Shown here: piece after piece, positions 1-11,637 of the stretch | Layout: each line of letters begins with the position of its first letter | Position numbering within the stretch: the stretch's first letter is position 1 | Notes under the pieces: model-generated | Databases searched by the model: none | Told to the model about the DNA's origin: nothing | The model's input: only the letters and a program-made list of their open reading frames with translations | Made by a program: the position numbers and the translations under genes | Source: Paulinella micropora | Lineage: Eukaryota > Cercozoa > Imbricatea > Euglyphida | Assembly (NCBI GenBank): GCA_009731375.1 | Contig: BJOX01000036.1 | Coordinates: 1,244,603 to 1,274,969 of the forward strand | DNA: 30,367 nt | Direction of reading: 5' to 3'

Positions 1-393
1 ATTGTTATTATTATGCGGTACTGGTGCGTTTACTATGTGAGCGACATTGTCTTGTGGTACTTGAGTACACACATTGTCTTTTTGCTCGCCACCCGCCGCG
101 ATCGTAGACATTGAGTCTGTTCGTGGTTGTTTGCTTGGCCGAGGCGATACGTCTGCCATTGGCCTCCTCGCCTCCATCGCAAGTCTCGCCTTCCTATTTG
201 CATCAGTTATCATTGGTAACCGTGCTGTATGAACGGGTATGAGACTACCTTGGGGCTGCAGTCTCTGTGTACCCACATCTTTGTTTTCACATAGAGGAAG
301 CGTTGGCCCAGTCTGCACAACAGCATTAGAAAGCACTGTGACTTTAGGGTTAAACTTCACAGTCTTCTCCTTCCTCTTTTCTTCCCCCTCCAG
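1..393 (-). CDS. Element A protease/pol ORF, N-terminal 131 codons, cut by the window edge
   Basis: This frame starts directly after the gag UGA (394-396), is in the same frame as the end of gag, and is open for 131 codons to the left edge. It has no credible ATG at its start, so it is probably translated as a continuation of gag. It begins with a Lys/Glu-rich stretch (codons about 2-10). At about codons 49-56 it reads GSLIPVHT, followed after about 11 residues by DANRKARLA. The equivalent ORF of element B has GSTIPVHP and AANRQASKALA at the same spacing, followed in both by a basic, Pro-rich linker. The retropepsin domain itself would lie further left, outside the window. The homology with B is seen directly; the function is inferred from B. 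Confidence 0.75.
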   Translation of the reverse strand, partial: MEGEEKRKEKTVKFNPKVTVLSNAVVQTGPTLPLCENKDVGTQRLQPQGSLIPVHTARLPMITDANRKARLAMEARRPMADVSPRPSKQPRTDSMSTIAAGGEQKDNVCTQVPQDNVAHIVNAPVPHNNNN

Positions 394-396
394 TCA
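394..396 (-). promoter_or_regulatory. Gag stop UGA of element A in readthrough-like context (UGA CUG G)
   Basis: The minus strand reads GAA TGA CTG GAG GGG GAA: the gag C-terminus GNRFEVVE, the stop, then the open protease frame without a frame change. A purine-only stretch follows within 30 nt. UGA followed by CUN is a known leaky stop context. Element B has the same arrangement with UGA CUA G. Confidence 0.6.
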
Positions 397-3087
397 TTCC
401 ACCACCTCGAAACGATTACCTTGAGTAGTGTCCGGTTGGGATGACGTATCGGTCTCCGAGGCAGTGTTGTAGGCCTGAGCTCGACCGAAATTCGGGTTGG
501 AGCTTGCCCATGAGCCTCCTCCTCCTCTGGGTGGGAGCTGGAGCTCGAACAGCTCTCCCTCCATAAGGGGTATATCCCCGACCTCCTCCTCTTCCTCTCT
601 GAGAGGTTCCTTGCCACCTCGATGCTCCTCTCCATGTTCCTCGTCCTCGTCCTCCTCCTCCTCCTCCTCCTCCTCGTCCTCCTGCTCCTGCTCCTCCTCC
701 TCGTCCTTTGAGAGGCCTTTAAGTTCTTTGTCTCTCCCTTTCCTCCTTCTTCTCCTTCATCCTCTTCATGTAGGTAATGATTGCATCTCGTAACTCCTCA
801 TCATCACACATATTGGCATACCAACCTTCGTTCGCAGCGGCAATCTGAAGCATGTTGAAAAGGCCCGGTTCCTTGCCTTCCGTCCTGCTCAGAAAATTTG
901 CCCTTGCTGTTGGGTTCTGCCATATATATATAAAGAGCAGTCTCTGTTCTCCATCTGTGCCTTACACTGCAAGCCCGCGAACCACCTCCAACATGCGATC
1001 TTCAGGTCTGGCTCTCTCTGTCTCTTCCAACCGGCAACTCTGTTTGTGTACGTGGCTTGTGCGCCAACAGGTACACCGCCTGCCTGTGCCGTATGTGCCT
1101 CCGTGAGCGAGTCCATGTTTGAGCATGCACTCATCACTTCTTGAAACAGTGCTGACGGAGCAACGCTTTGAACCGTATTTTCGAACACGTGTGTCTCGAG
1201 GAAGTTCTTGGACTTCACTGAGCTAAACGTCGAGCATTGTTGTATGAGCTGAGTAAGCTTACTCGGGTTAACTGTGTGTAACGCCGAAAAGAAATAGAGG
1301 ATGATCGACTTGCGGCCATAGAATAGCCCATAGGAGGAAACTACCTCCGTAAGGGTCGCCGCCAAGCCAACAGCACTCCTCAAACTCATCGCCACTGTCT
1401 CAAAGATTTCAAATCCTATGAGAGTACCAGTGCAGAGATGCTGGTATCCATGAGATTGAAAATATGAAATGAGTGTGGCCACCGCCAGTTCACACTGAGC
1501 GTCTAGGCCTGTTGCATTGTTTCTCTTAATCTCCTCCTTCTTTCTCAAAAACTTGTACTGTGTCAGATCAAATCCCTCCGAGACTAGAGATTGGTCAAAA
1601 ACAGTAACAAGGGCCTCGTATTCCTGCGTTTCGTCGCAAGGAAAAGCCTTCATGCAGGCATTGATCTCTTTGAGCTTGCTCAAAAGCGAAGCATCAGAGT
1701 CTTTGTCTGAGCTCGTCTTGGCATATAGCATGAGACTTGCCACTCCTCCTTTCTTCCCCTTGAAGGCATTTATGATGTTCTGTCTGTCCTTCTTCTCCGT
1801 GTTTGTGACCACCACCGTAGTTGAGCCCGAGGGTGCAGGGGCTGGTGGGGCAGGAGCTGGTGGGGTCAAATATGTCGGAGGGTGTGTCTTTGCACCACTC
1901 ACTTTTGCTTTCATTCTTTCCAGTCTCATCGTCTTCTCGAACTCCTCATTCTCTTTCGCCTTCTTCTTCTCAGATATCACCAGCTTTTGAGCATGAGTGA
2001 TAAAGGCCACCAATTCAGAAGCAGATCTGAGAAAATTATATTTCTCCACATATTGGTCAACACCTGCTTTGTTGGCGACCGGTGGTGCGTTACTAAGTGA
2101 TTTAAGGACAGAGTGATCCTTGGTAGGAATCCATCTCTTCCATGCCTCCTTGTGCAGTAACGCACCCATCAACAGTCTGATCTTGGTCAGAACTCTGTCG
2201 GTCTTCTCTAACTCATCAATCACAGGATGAGTTTCTCCTGCTGCCTTAATGCTTTTTTCCATCTCTGCCTTCCCCTCCTCCAAGGCCTTTATTTCCATTG
2301 TAAAAAAATGAAATATGCCACTCGAGTTTTTCGAACCCAGATTGGTCTTCATTTTTGTTACATCGACTGCCTCCTGACCAGTCGCGAGGAATCTGGCCGT
2401 TGCTCTTGGGTTTGTGTACTGGAGGTAACCCTCACATCGTGGGCCGTATGTACGTTCCCAAATCAGGGTTTGAGTGTACACCCCAAAGATAGCATCGAGT
2501 AATTCAAGGTGGGTGTGTGTGTCCCCAAACTTGATATGCTGTATCTTCTTTCTCTCTTCTGGATCAGAGACCAGTTTGCCGAGGAGCTGTGCTGTGTTTG
2601 ATAATAGGATATAGACATCCTTTTTAGCACGACTTTTCTCTCTTCTTTGATCCTGAGGGATCCACACATAGGTGTCCTTCTCTACCCCCATCTTGTTATC
2701 AAACTCTTCTTTAGTGAGGTCATAGTGGTCTTGCACCCACTGTTGTTCCTCCACTGTGATCTCCTCTCCATCACTATGAATCAAGTCGATCATTTTTCGT
2801 CCTCCTCCTCCCGTGTAGGCAGGTGGTAAGGGATTACCATATGCTCCTCCTCCTCCCGTCTCTTCTTGTTCAAATCCTCCTTCATCTTCGTCTCCTCCAT
2901 ATCTTCCTTCATCATCCCAGCCCTCTTCTACTCCTCCTCCTACTCCTTCATCTCCTCCTCCTCCTTCATTCAATCCTCCTCCTCCTCCTTCATTCAATCC
3001 TCTTCCTCCTCCTCCTCCTGCTTCTTCTTCTTCTCTTCTTTGATCTGCCTCCGAGAATTCACTCACTTCGGCGGTCTCTGTCGACAT
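394..3087 (-). pseudogene. Gag of element A, with frameshifts and a nonsense codon in its C-terminal third
   Basis: The ORF opens with ATG at 3087 and runs 732 codons to 889. Residues about 1-95 are acidic and Gly-rich. The middle is helical and charged with a Pro/Ala linker near residue 420, and it aligns with gag of element B over long stretches (for example LISYFQSHGYQHL and FLETHVFE). Near the end it has C699-x8-C708-x8-C717, the start of a CCCH-type finger. At this point a (TA)n tract (922-932) shifts the frame. The next frame continues the similarity to B (GWYANMCDDEELRDAI) and encodes an RGG box. It contains TAA at 719-721. A second shift, between about 500 and 560 in a GGA-rich tract, returns to the first frame, which ends GNRFEVVE before UGA at 394-396. 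Gag would form the particle and bind RNA through the finger and RGG box. I call it a pseudogene because three lesions interrupt it; sequencing or assembly errors in the two simple-sequence tracts remain possible. Confidence 0.75.
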
Positions 3088-3862
3088 GATGTCGTAGTAG
3101 TGATCAACAGGAGGACAGTGTCAGCTCCTATGTTTGGTTTTTGTTCGTTTGTGTTCTGTTCCTCCTTCAGTCGATTGACTAGTGAAGAGAGAAACTAATA
3201 GAGAGGGTAGGATAAGATTCCCTGTCCTCTATGAAACACTGTTTGTATGTTTGTTTTTGTTTGAGAAAAATAGTCTTTGAGACTTTCTCCGATTTCTTGT
3301 TCTCCTTACTCAGATTACTTTCTCCTCCTTCTTTTCTATATTGTATCTAGTATGAGGCACTTGGACCTACACACAGATAGTAATAGAGAAGCTAGAAAAG
3401 CTCTCCTTGAGAAGTCGACAGTCGGTCGGATAGGTTCTCAGACCTACCTTTAGAAAACGATCAGAGATTTGCAAAAATACTCTGACGTATGTGTGAGATA
3501 ATGCAGATAAATGCACAAACTAGAAGGGTAGAGTGTTGTGCTCCTGTCCCTATGCTTGTTTGTGTTTTGTGTGTGTTCCTTCACTCTTCTGTCCACCTCC
3601 TTCTTCTTGGTCTCTGTGTGAGAACAGCAAGAACGACAGAGAGTTTGTATCTGATGTCTCCTTGTGAGCACACAGATACTGATTGGGCTAGAGGGTACGA
3701 GACACCTGCTTGAGACCAATCAAATTATTTGTTTTGTGAAAGAGTTATGAGGGAGCTGTGTTGGAGTATTTGTTTTCGTCTGACGTCCCCGTGTGAGACA
3801 GGTCAGTGAAAATTCACTCTGTTGCCTGTGTGGCAAAGCAGAAAGAAATCACCCTAGTGATG
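3088..3862 (-). other. Untranslated leader of element A
   Basis: This stretch lies between the primer site and the gag ATG and has no long ORF that resembles a known protein. On the plus strand it contains TCTGATGTCT (3650-3659) and the variant TCTGACGTCC (3779-3788). The same 10-mer recurs four times in the leader of element B. The segment GTTTTCGTCTGACGTC at 3772-3787 has a counterpart at 30198-30213. Such leader repeats could belong to an RNA packaging or translation element, but that is inference. Confidence 0.5.
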
Positions 3863-3871
3863 TGGACTCCA
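3863..3871 (-). other. Primer-binding site of element A
   Basis: Minus-strand TGGAGTCCA lies two bases (TT) after the end of the 5' LTR. The same 9-mer with the same spacer occurs at 30287-30295 in element B. It starts with TGG, as expected for pairing with a tRNA CCA end, but I could not match it to a specific tRNA. Confidence 0.65.
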
Positions 3872-3873
3872 AA

Positions 3874-4162
3874 TGTAATGCCCCCAACGATAGTTCGTAA
3901 AAAGTCGGTAATACAACCAAACACAGTCCTCAAGAATGAGAATGATGTCTCGTTATATTAGCTCAGGGAAGCCAAAAAGGAAAACGGCAACAGACCAGGA
4001 ATAAAATGGCATCAGGTCCAATGCGGACAAATAATACTGAAAAACAAGCTGGTGCATCTGTCACCAGGAAAAGGTACTTTTTACCTGCTATCAGGGGGGT
4101 GATACCTAGAGATCTCCACTGCAGATCAACAACAACTTCTGAATGAGTTGAAGGCACTGACA
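3874..4162 (-). repeat. 5' LTR of element A (right boundary tentative)
   Basis: On the plus strand it starts TGTAATGCCCCCAACGATAG beside the primer site and can be ended at ACTGACA (4156-4162), giving TG...CA ends. About 250 bp align with the 3' LTR of element B, including GATGTCTCGTTATATTAGCT (3942-3961 here, 20281-20300 there), an ACCAGGAATAAAATGGCAT-like stretch, and GGGGGGTGAT. The outer boundary is uncertain because the partner LTR is outside the window. The short ORF on the minus strand at 3963-4157 is not credible. Confidence 0.55.
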
Positions 4163-4449
4163 GTTAAGGCACCCCACACGAAGTGAAACTTGGTCGTAAG
4201 CTGATCTGAAACAGTAGCTATATTCTAAACTAAATAGTCTAGACTAACTAGTTAGTAATCAGCCTGCCTCTATCTATGGCTAGTATGGGTTGCTAATATT
4301 AATATTGTATTCAAACAGTAATTGCGTAAATTGTAATTTTATTAAACACTGGTGACATAATTTAAGTTCAATTCTATTTTATTATTACGAGGTACTAATA
4401 ATTATTAATCAATATTAATTATATTGTTAATATTAATATGATTTAAAAT
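4163..4449. other. AT-rich non-coding DNA flanking element A
   Basis: No gene is visible. The sequence is rich in TTAATATTAATATT motifs. A 13-mer, TAAGGCACCCCAC, also occurs at 7827-7839, probably by chance. Confidence 0.5.
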
Positions 4450-4672
4450 ACTGTAATAGTTTGAACGCCAACAAAAAATGAAGATGATTGTTAATAATAA
4501 TATTAATATTAATATTATTAATATTATACAAAATCAGAATTCTGAAAGACAAAAATGAAAATTAACACAAAACTTTAATTTTCACCAAAAATGAATTTTT
4601 CATTCAAAACCAAGATTTCAACCAAAACCAAAAAACTCATCATTTTTTTGTCTTGAATGTCGTCAGCAATAC
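4450..4672. mobile_element. Decayed MITE, same family as 16419-16708
   Basis: The right end reads TTTTTTTGTCTTGAATGTCG followed by TCAGCAAT, close to the right terminal repeat at 16670-16700. Inside, AATTTTCACC and repeated AACCAAAAC motifs match the copy at 16419-16708 in order. The left end (about 4450-4490, TTGAACGCCAACAAAAAATG) is only a weak inverted match. It looks like an old, diverged copy; its left boundary is approximate. Confidence 0.5.
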
Positions 4673-4805
4673 AACTAGTATAATAAATTAAGCATAATTA
4701 ATATTAATAATATAACAATTTCATAATTTTAATCAAATAGTGTCACTCTAGTCACTACTGTCATTGAGTCTAGTGAGAAAAGCTGTAAAGATTTTAACAG
4801 CAAAA
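4673..4805. other. Non-coding AT-rich spacer
   Basis: No gene or repeat family recognised; it is rich in TAATATTAAT-type words. Confidence 0.4.
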
Positions 4806-5006
4806 CTAGCAGAATTTGTCTTTAGTGAAAGATTGCCATTTTTCCCGGTCGTTTGCCTTTTTCCCGACCGTTTCTTTGTTTTGGTCCCTCCACACTTTTT
4901 GTGGTCTTACGGCCTTTAGGATCTTTCTTTGACGATACTTGTACAAGTAAGTAGCAGTAATGGTCTTCTGAGCCTCCATACCAATCGATATCCTAAAGCT
5001 GTACAT
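4806..5006 (-). pseudogene. Possible C-terminal remnant of a non-LTR retrotransposon ORF2
   Basis: A 66-codon frame ends in ...RPQKVWRD...ANDREKWQSFTKDKF. Invertebrate RTE/jockey-type ORF2 proteins often end with a GRP-x-x-RW-x-D ... A-x-DR-x-x-W pattern, which this resembles. The upstream part of the protein is missing: the frame runs back toward a poly-A tract and an assembly gap. The match is short and made from memory of the family pattern, so it could be chance or an exon of an unrelated gene. Confidence 0.3.
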
Positions 5007-5070
5007 ACAATGAGATGGTCGCCTGAATGAAAAGAAATGAGAAAATTAGAAAGAAACAAAAAAAACAAAA

Positions 5071-5215
<145 letters not shown>

Positions 5216-5225
5216 NNNNNNNNNN
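5216..5225. other. Assembly gap (10 N)
   Basis: Ten Ns join pure poly-A to a GA-rich repeat, so true adjacency and gap size are unknown. Confidence 0.99.
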
Positions 5226-5559
5226 CGAGAGAGAAAGAGAGTGAGAGAGACAGAGAGAGACAGAGACACAGAGAGACACAGAGACAGAGAGAGACACAGA
5301 GACACAGAGACAGAGAGAGACACAGAGACACAGAGACAGAGAGAGACACAGAGACAGAGAGAGACACAGAGAGACAGAGAGACACAGGACAGACAGAAAG
5401 AGAGACAGACACACAGACATACAGACACACAGACACACAGGCACAGAGACACAGACAGACAGACAGACAGAGACAGAGAAAGAGAGAAAGAAAGAAAGAA
5501 AGAAGAAAGAAAGAAAGAGAGAGAGAGCGAAGGAGAAAGAGAGAGAAAGAAATAGGTAC

Positions 5560-5563
<4 letters not shown>
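5226..5563. repeat. GA/CA purine-rich microsatellite
   Basis: Compound (GA)n, (GAGACA)n, (CAGA)n and (GAAA)n repeats. Long frames in this stretch are repeat translations, not genes. Confidence 0.9.
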
Positions 5564-5632
<69 letters not shown>

Positions 5633-5716
5633 CAGTTAGATAGATAGATAGATAGATAGATAGATGGATAGATAGATGGACAGATGGATGGAATGGATGG
5701 ATGGATGGATGGATAG

Positions 5717-5747
<31 letters not shown>

Positions 5748-5792
5748 GATAGATAGATAGATAGGTAGGTAGATAGATATCTTTCTTTCTCC

Positions 5793-5848
<56 letters not shown>
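5564..5848. repeat. GATA array switching to TATC (inverted microsatellite)
   Basis: (TAGA)n with TGGA variants runs to about 5778 and is followed by (ATCT)n from about 5793 to 5848. The two halves are reverse complements and can form a long hairpin. Confidence 0.9.
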
Positions 5849-6180
5849 GGCCACTTGAGGTGTCACTGACTCCCTTGGGCTTGGTTTTTTTTTGAAATGG
5901 GTGATAGACAGATACATTGATTATTAGATAGATAGGATAAGATGAGATGTCGCAAAGGAATGTAGTCCTTGTAAAGGAACGCAGTTTCACATCAAACAAT
6001 AATTTGTGTACTGTGCATGTGTCCGGGATGGGAATCACGGGTAGACTGTGTTCTGGAAAAAGAAGAGGAGGAAGGACGTTGAAGAAAAAGGCAATCTAGG
6101 AATGGAGAGTGGGAGGATAAGGAAGAAGAGAAAGAAAAGGAAGCCGTTAGTCCAAGTGTTTTGAGCACCGTAAGCTTGCG
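5849..6180 (-). mobile_element. 3' fragment of a non-LTR retrotransposon inside GATA arrays
   Basis: The piece at 6083-6180 (AATCTAGGAATGGAGAGTGG through GTAAGCTTGCG) repeats sequence at 8715-8808 and 9205-9315 near the RT/endonuclease ORF. The piece at 5938-5994 (GATGAGATGTCGCAAAGGAA onward) recurs at 7378-7434. In the minus direction the fragment is cut at its 5' side by GATA repeats at 6181 and ends near 5938 in GATA-type sequence, so it looks like a 5'-truncated copy lying in a microsatellite. No protein is encoded. Confidence 0.6.
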
Positions 6181-6218
<38 letters not shown>

Positions 6219-6232
6219 GATCAGATAGGATC

Positions 6233-6295
<63 letters not shown>

Positions 6296-6299
6296 CAGC

Positions 6300-6354
<55 letters not shown>

Positions 6355-6432
6355 CTATCTATCTATCCATCTATCTATCTATCCATCTATCCATCCATCC
6401 ATCCATCCATCTATCCAACTATCCATCTATCC

Positions 6433-6484
<52 letters not shown>

Positions 6485-6538
6485 GTCTGTCTATCTATCT
6501 CTCTCTATCTATCTATCTATCCATCCATCCATCTATCC

Positions 6539-6572
<34 letters not shown>

Positions 6573-6581
6573 ATCTCTCTC

Positions 6582-6640
<59 letters not shown>

Positions 6641-6667
6641 GTCTGTCTGTCTGTCTGTCTATCTATA

Positions 6668-6704
<37 letters not shown>

Positions 6705-6810
6705 GTCTATCTTTCTGTGTGTGTGTGCGTGCGTGTGTGTGTGTGTCTGTCTATCTATCTTTCTATCTATCTATCTATCTATCTATCCATCTATCTATCT
6801 ATCTATTACC

Positions 6811-6857
<47 letters not shown>

Positions 6858-6896
6858 ATAAATAGATTAGGCAGATAGATAGACCAGAGAGATAGG

Positions 6897-6945
<49 letters not shown>

Positions 6946-7058
6946 CTATCTATCTGTCTATCTATCTATCTATCTATCTATCTACCTACCTATCTATCTA
7001 TCTTAGATATAGATAGATAGACAGATAGATAGATAGATAGATAGACAGATAGATAGAC

Positions 7059-7097
<39 letters not shown>

Positions 7098-7135
7098 CAG
7101 ATACATTTATTATTAGATAGGATAAGATAGATATC

Positions 7136-7198
<63 letters not shown>

Positions 7199-7276
7199 GT
7201 AGGTAGGTAGGTAGGTAGGTAGGTAGGTAGATAGATAGATAGATAGATAGGTAGATAGATAGGATCAGATAGGATA

Positions 7277-7343
<67 letters not shown>

Positions 7344-7377
7344 TAGATAGATACATAGATAGATAGATAGATATATA
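6181..7377. repeat. GATA/TATC microsatellite block with several orientation switches
   Basis: (GATA)n and (TATC)n blocks alternate: GATA about 6181-6352, TATC to about 6806, GATA to 6945, TATC to about 7003, then GATA. Inside are (GT)n at about 6717-6746, (GGTA)n at about 7197-7230 and (AT)n at about 7279-7345. No unique sequence longer than about 40 bases. Confidence 0.9.
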
Positions 7378-7434
7378 GATGAGATGTCGCAAAGGAATGT
7401 AGTCCTTGCAAAGGAACGCAGTTTCACATCAAAT
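7378..7434 (-). mobile_element. Copy of the non-LTR element's terminal ~57 bp
   Basis: GATGAGATGTCGCAAAGGAA through TTTCACATCAAA repeats 5938-5994 with about one difference. As at 5938, its outer (minus-strand 3') edge touches a GATA-type array, which supports this as the element's 3' end. Confidence 0.6.
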
Positions 7435-7893
7435 AGATAGATGAGATATCGACTAATGTCAGAAAAAGGAGCTTCTGATTTCGTCAACCAAGGAAGTCTG
7501 TGGGTAAAGTATTAACCCGATGCCCAGCTAAGCCGTGATGTTTGGACGGAAGGGACTGATACAGGCGATACCAAAGCTCCCTAGTACCAGGCGGGGCCAG
7601 GGCTCGTTCCATAAGCGCCCCTTGCAGAACGAGCTCCCACCTCCATTACAGAGGGCCCAGTAAGCAGATGGAGTTTCGAAACTGTTCGACAGTCTAGTAT
7701 AAACCGACAGAGCACTGTGGGTTTTATTCCGGGCTCAACAAGCGAGAAAGGGCACCCTGAGGGAACAGGATTGTGCTTCCCGTCGCTATTTCGGCATGTG
7801 ACTTATAGGCGTATGGCTAGGCACACATAAGGCACCCCACCACGGGCCCAGCACACCCACACCATCCCCTAATTCTCTGTCTGTCGACAGATG
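7435..7893. other. Unique non-coding segment enclosed by GATA arrays
   Basis: About 450 bp of ordinary-complexity, GC-moderate DNA with no convincing ORF and no tRNA or rRNA that I recognise. It sits directly upstream (minus strand) of the 3'-terminal copy at 7378-7434, so it could be the 5' UTR of an internally deleted non-LTR copy. That is inference. Confidence 0.35.
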
Positions 7894-8714
<821 letters not shown>

Positions 8715-9387
8715 ATGGAATCTAGGAATGGAGAGTGGGGAGGATAAGGAAGAAGAGAAAGAAAAGGAAGCCGTAAGTCCAAGTGTTTTGAGCACCGTAA
8801 GCTTGCGCAAGCTACAATGATGACATTGTATAAGGCCTAAACCCCCGAAGGGACCTAGCCCGGGCTATGCAACACTGGACGGCTATGACGGAATGCAGGA
8901 TGAGAGATAAGGGGAGGATGAGAGGGAGGGCGGATTGGAGTTCTTCTTCAATGTCTTTCCATACGCTTGGTGTTGATGGCAAAATCAGGTGCTTTCTTCT
9001 TTCGATTGGTTCTTTCGGGGCACTTCTTGGACGAAATGAGAGTATGTCTCGGCGTCAACACTGTGGGTGGAATCCGGGTTGACAATGCCGGGTTGTGACT
9101 TATAGTCCGGATGGACGTGCACTTTTGGACTCTTCTTTTCGAGGAGGCTCGAAGGATCTTCGTAAGGGTGGACATGAGCAAAATCTTCTCCAAGGGGTTT
9201 GAAGAAAAAGGCAAAATGGAGAGTGGGGTCTTGAGGAGGACAAGGAAGAAGAGAAAGAAAAGGAAGCCGTTCAAGCCGTTAGTCCAAGTGTTTTGAGCAC
9301 CGTAAGCTTGCGCAAGCTACAATGATGACATTGTATGAGGCCTAAACCCCCGCAGGGACCTAGCCCGGGCTATGCAACACTGGACGG
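8715..9387 (-). other. 3' region of the non-LTR element with an internal ~490 bp tandem duplication
   Basis: Downstream (minus strand) of the ORF stop at 9388 the sequence of 9205-9400 is repeated at 8715-8890. Shared landmarks are GGAAGAAGAGAAAGAAAAGG, AGTGTTTTGAGCACCGTAAG, GCGCAAGCTACAATGATGAC and CCTAGCCCGGGCTATGCAAC. The repeat includes the last few codons of the ORF (GGAATGCAG). The 8890-9205 stretch has a minus-strand frame at 8948-9274 that resembles no known protein; I read it as untranslated tail. Confidence 0.6.
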
Positions 9388-10896
9388 CTATGATGGAATG
9401 CAGTCACCAATACGGACTAGAGGAAGATTAGTCCAATTTTTGACTGCACAGGAGCGATAAATCGCAAAAGAGCAACGAGCTACGCAGGAGGATAGCTTGA
9501 AGCAAAGGGATTTGGATTGGGGATGGGAAAAACCCAAGGCGCGGAAACATCGATGAACAGAGAACGATACCATGCCGCGAGCCCCGCATTCGATTGGTCG
9601 AAGGTGGCAGGTCCATCCGTTGTCCTCGATTTGAGATTTGAGCTCGTTGTATCGGTTGGTCTTGTAGGCTCGTGCGTCAAGGATGTTTTCCTCGACCGGG
9701 CACGTTAGCTCGATCAGAATACATATCTTGGTAGACAGTGACCAGACAACGATATCGGGGCGGAGGTCAGTGACACAAATGTGGACAGGAAAGGCTTGCT
9801 CAGAACCGGTGTATTGGGTTTGGAGTTGCCAATCGTTTGCAGTGTCAAGCAGGGATGGTCGATGAAATGACTGTCTCTTAGGCTTCTGCTCGCCCTCTTT
9901 CACAAACATAGACTTTGATTCATTTTGGTCTATAGGGGAGCGTTTGTTATGGCTCTCGATGTGTTTTTGAAGGGGAGCTTCAATAGTGCAGAGCACAGAG
10001 TCATGACGCCAGGTATAGCGGCCTTGTTTGAGGGCAACATGGCAACCGGAGAGGATGTGGCATAGATGTGCTTGACCAGAACAGAGGGCACACTTGTTGT
10101 TGGGAATGATTCCCCACAGACGTCTAAGGTCGGGGGTAATAACCGAGTTTGTGCTTGCGTTGATGACCCAAGAGATTAAACGGGGATTACGGGTTCCGAT
10201 GAGGCGAGCCCAGGAGAGGTCGAAGGGGCATGCGTCTTCAAAACGAAGGAAGCACCCTTGCATGGCTTTGTCCATGTCATGCACTGTGGTTGTCTCAAGT
10301 ATTGTCTCAGCAGCTAATTCTAAAACCCTGTCTTTGCGGTCTGTGATGGAATGTTCTTTTGGGTAGCGACCATGGCCAAGTCCGAGATGATCGGATTGGC
10401 CTCGATGTTTGAATTCAAAATCAACTTGTGCCTCAAGCTTTTCGAGCACAGGCTCTGGTTTCCAGATAGTTCGAAATGTTTCGTGTTTCGTCAGGTTCAT
10501 CGCATAAATGGACGAGAGGTGTTTATCTGGGCAGTACTTCAGCATTTGAGCACGGTTGATTTGAAGTCGCTGGTAAAAAGAGACGATGGATTGGAGCTGT
10601 AGACCGAATTTCGAGCGTGGGCGGTAAAGGCAAGAGACCAGAGCTCTTTTGTAGATATTGGCCCATTTTTTGAGGAAGCGGGTCGCAATTTTCTCAAGGG
10701 TTTTGGCGAAAGATAAGCAGAGGTCATAAATGAGAAATGGCCAGGCAAGTGACTGGACAGCGTAGTGCTGGTATAGCCAAAATTTCATAAAGCCATTGAT
10801 CGAGCAGCTATCGATGGCTTGCATAGAAAGAATGAACTTCTTTTGGATTGTTGCACGTTGTTCGTTTTCGCTGAGGTCATGGTAGACAATCCATCC
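9388..10896 (-). CDS. Non-LTR retrotransposon ORF fragment: RT thumb, zinc finger, restriction-like endonuclease
   Basis: The frame is open from the GATA array at 10897 to the stop at 9388. The first ATG is at 10824 (478 codons); about 24 codons before it are also open, so the true N-terminus is missing. Residue numbers here count from that ATG. The start ([12 protein letters not shown], then [12 protein letters not shown] and [13 protein letters not shown]) matches the region after the RT catalytic core in invertebrate non-LTR elements with endonuclease tails. Near residues 244-259 is CALC-x7-HILSGCH, the Cys/His finger of RLE-type elements. Near residues 353-374 is RPDIVVW followed by [10 protein letters not shown], then [11 protein letters not shown], the PD-(D/E)xK-like endonuclease that nicks target DNA. 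RT motifs A-C are absent, so it cannot work alone. The lack of internal stops suggests a fairly recent copy. R2, NeSL or Dong-like clades all fit. Confidence 0.75.
   Translation of the reverse strand, partial: GWIVYHDLSENEQRATIQKKFILSMQAIDSCSINGFMKFWLYQHYAVQSLAWPFLIYDLCLSFAKTLEKIATRFLKKWANIYKRALVSCLYRPRSKFGLQLQSIVSFYQRLQINRAQMLKYCPDKHLSSIYAMNLTKHETFRTIWKPEPVLEKLEAQVDFEFKHRGQSDHLGLGHGRYPKEHSITDRKDRVLELAAETILETTTVHDMDKAMQGCFLRFEDACPFDLSWARLIGTRNPRLISWVINASTNSVITPDLRRLWGIIPNNKCALCSGQAHLCHILSGCHVALKQGRYTWRHDSVLCTIEAPLQKHIESHNKRSPIDQNESKSMFVKEGEQKPKRQSFHRPSLLDTANDWQLQTQYTGSEQAFPVHICVTDLRPDIVVWSLSTKICILIELTCPVEENILDARAYKTNRYNELKSQIEDNGWTCHLRPIECGARGMVSFSVHRCFRALGFSHPQSKSLCFKLSSCVARCSFAIYRSCAVKNWTNLPLVRIGDCIPS

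Positions 10897-11637
<741 letters not shown>

Larger units (their letters stand above)
1..4162 (-). mobile_element. LTR retrotransposon A (Ty3/gypsy-like), 5' half; continues beyond the left edge
   Basis: Reading the minus strand from 4162 down, the order is 5' LTR (about 4162-3874), primer-binding site, a leader of about 775 bp, gag, an in-frame UGA, and a protease-type ORF that is still open at base 1. The order and the sequence match element B at 20219-30367: the last LTR bases, the primer site TGGAGTCCA, the gag regions and the start of the protease ORF all correspond. The proteins are clearly diverged, so A and B are different families of one clade. RT, integrase and the 3' LTR of A lie outside the window. 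Lesions in gag suggest that this copy no longer makes intact Gag. Confidence 0.85.

Noticed and set aside
497-793. Plus-strand Ser-rich frame
   Set aside because: It is the antisense of the gag RGG box and GGA tract of element A; no independent coding signal.
7113-7487. Ile/Tyr/Leu/Ser-rich minus-strand frame that could look like membrane protein
   Set aside because: It is a translation of GATA, GGTA and AT repeats.
7435-7893. rRNA or tRNA gene inside the GATA block
   Set aside because: The stretch is GC-moderate and structured-looking, but I recognise no rRNA core or tRNA box A/B sequence.
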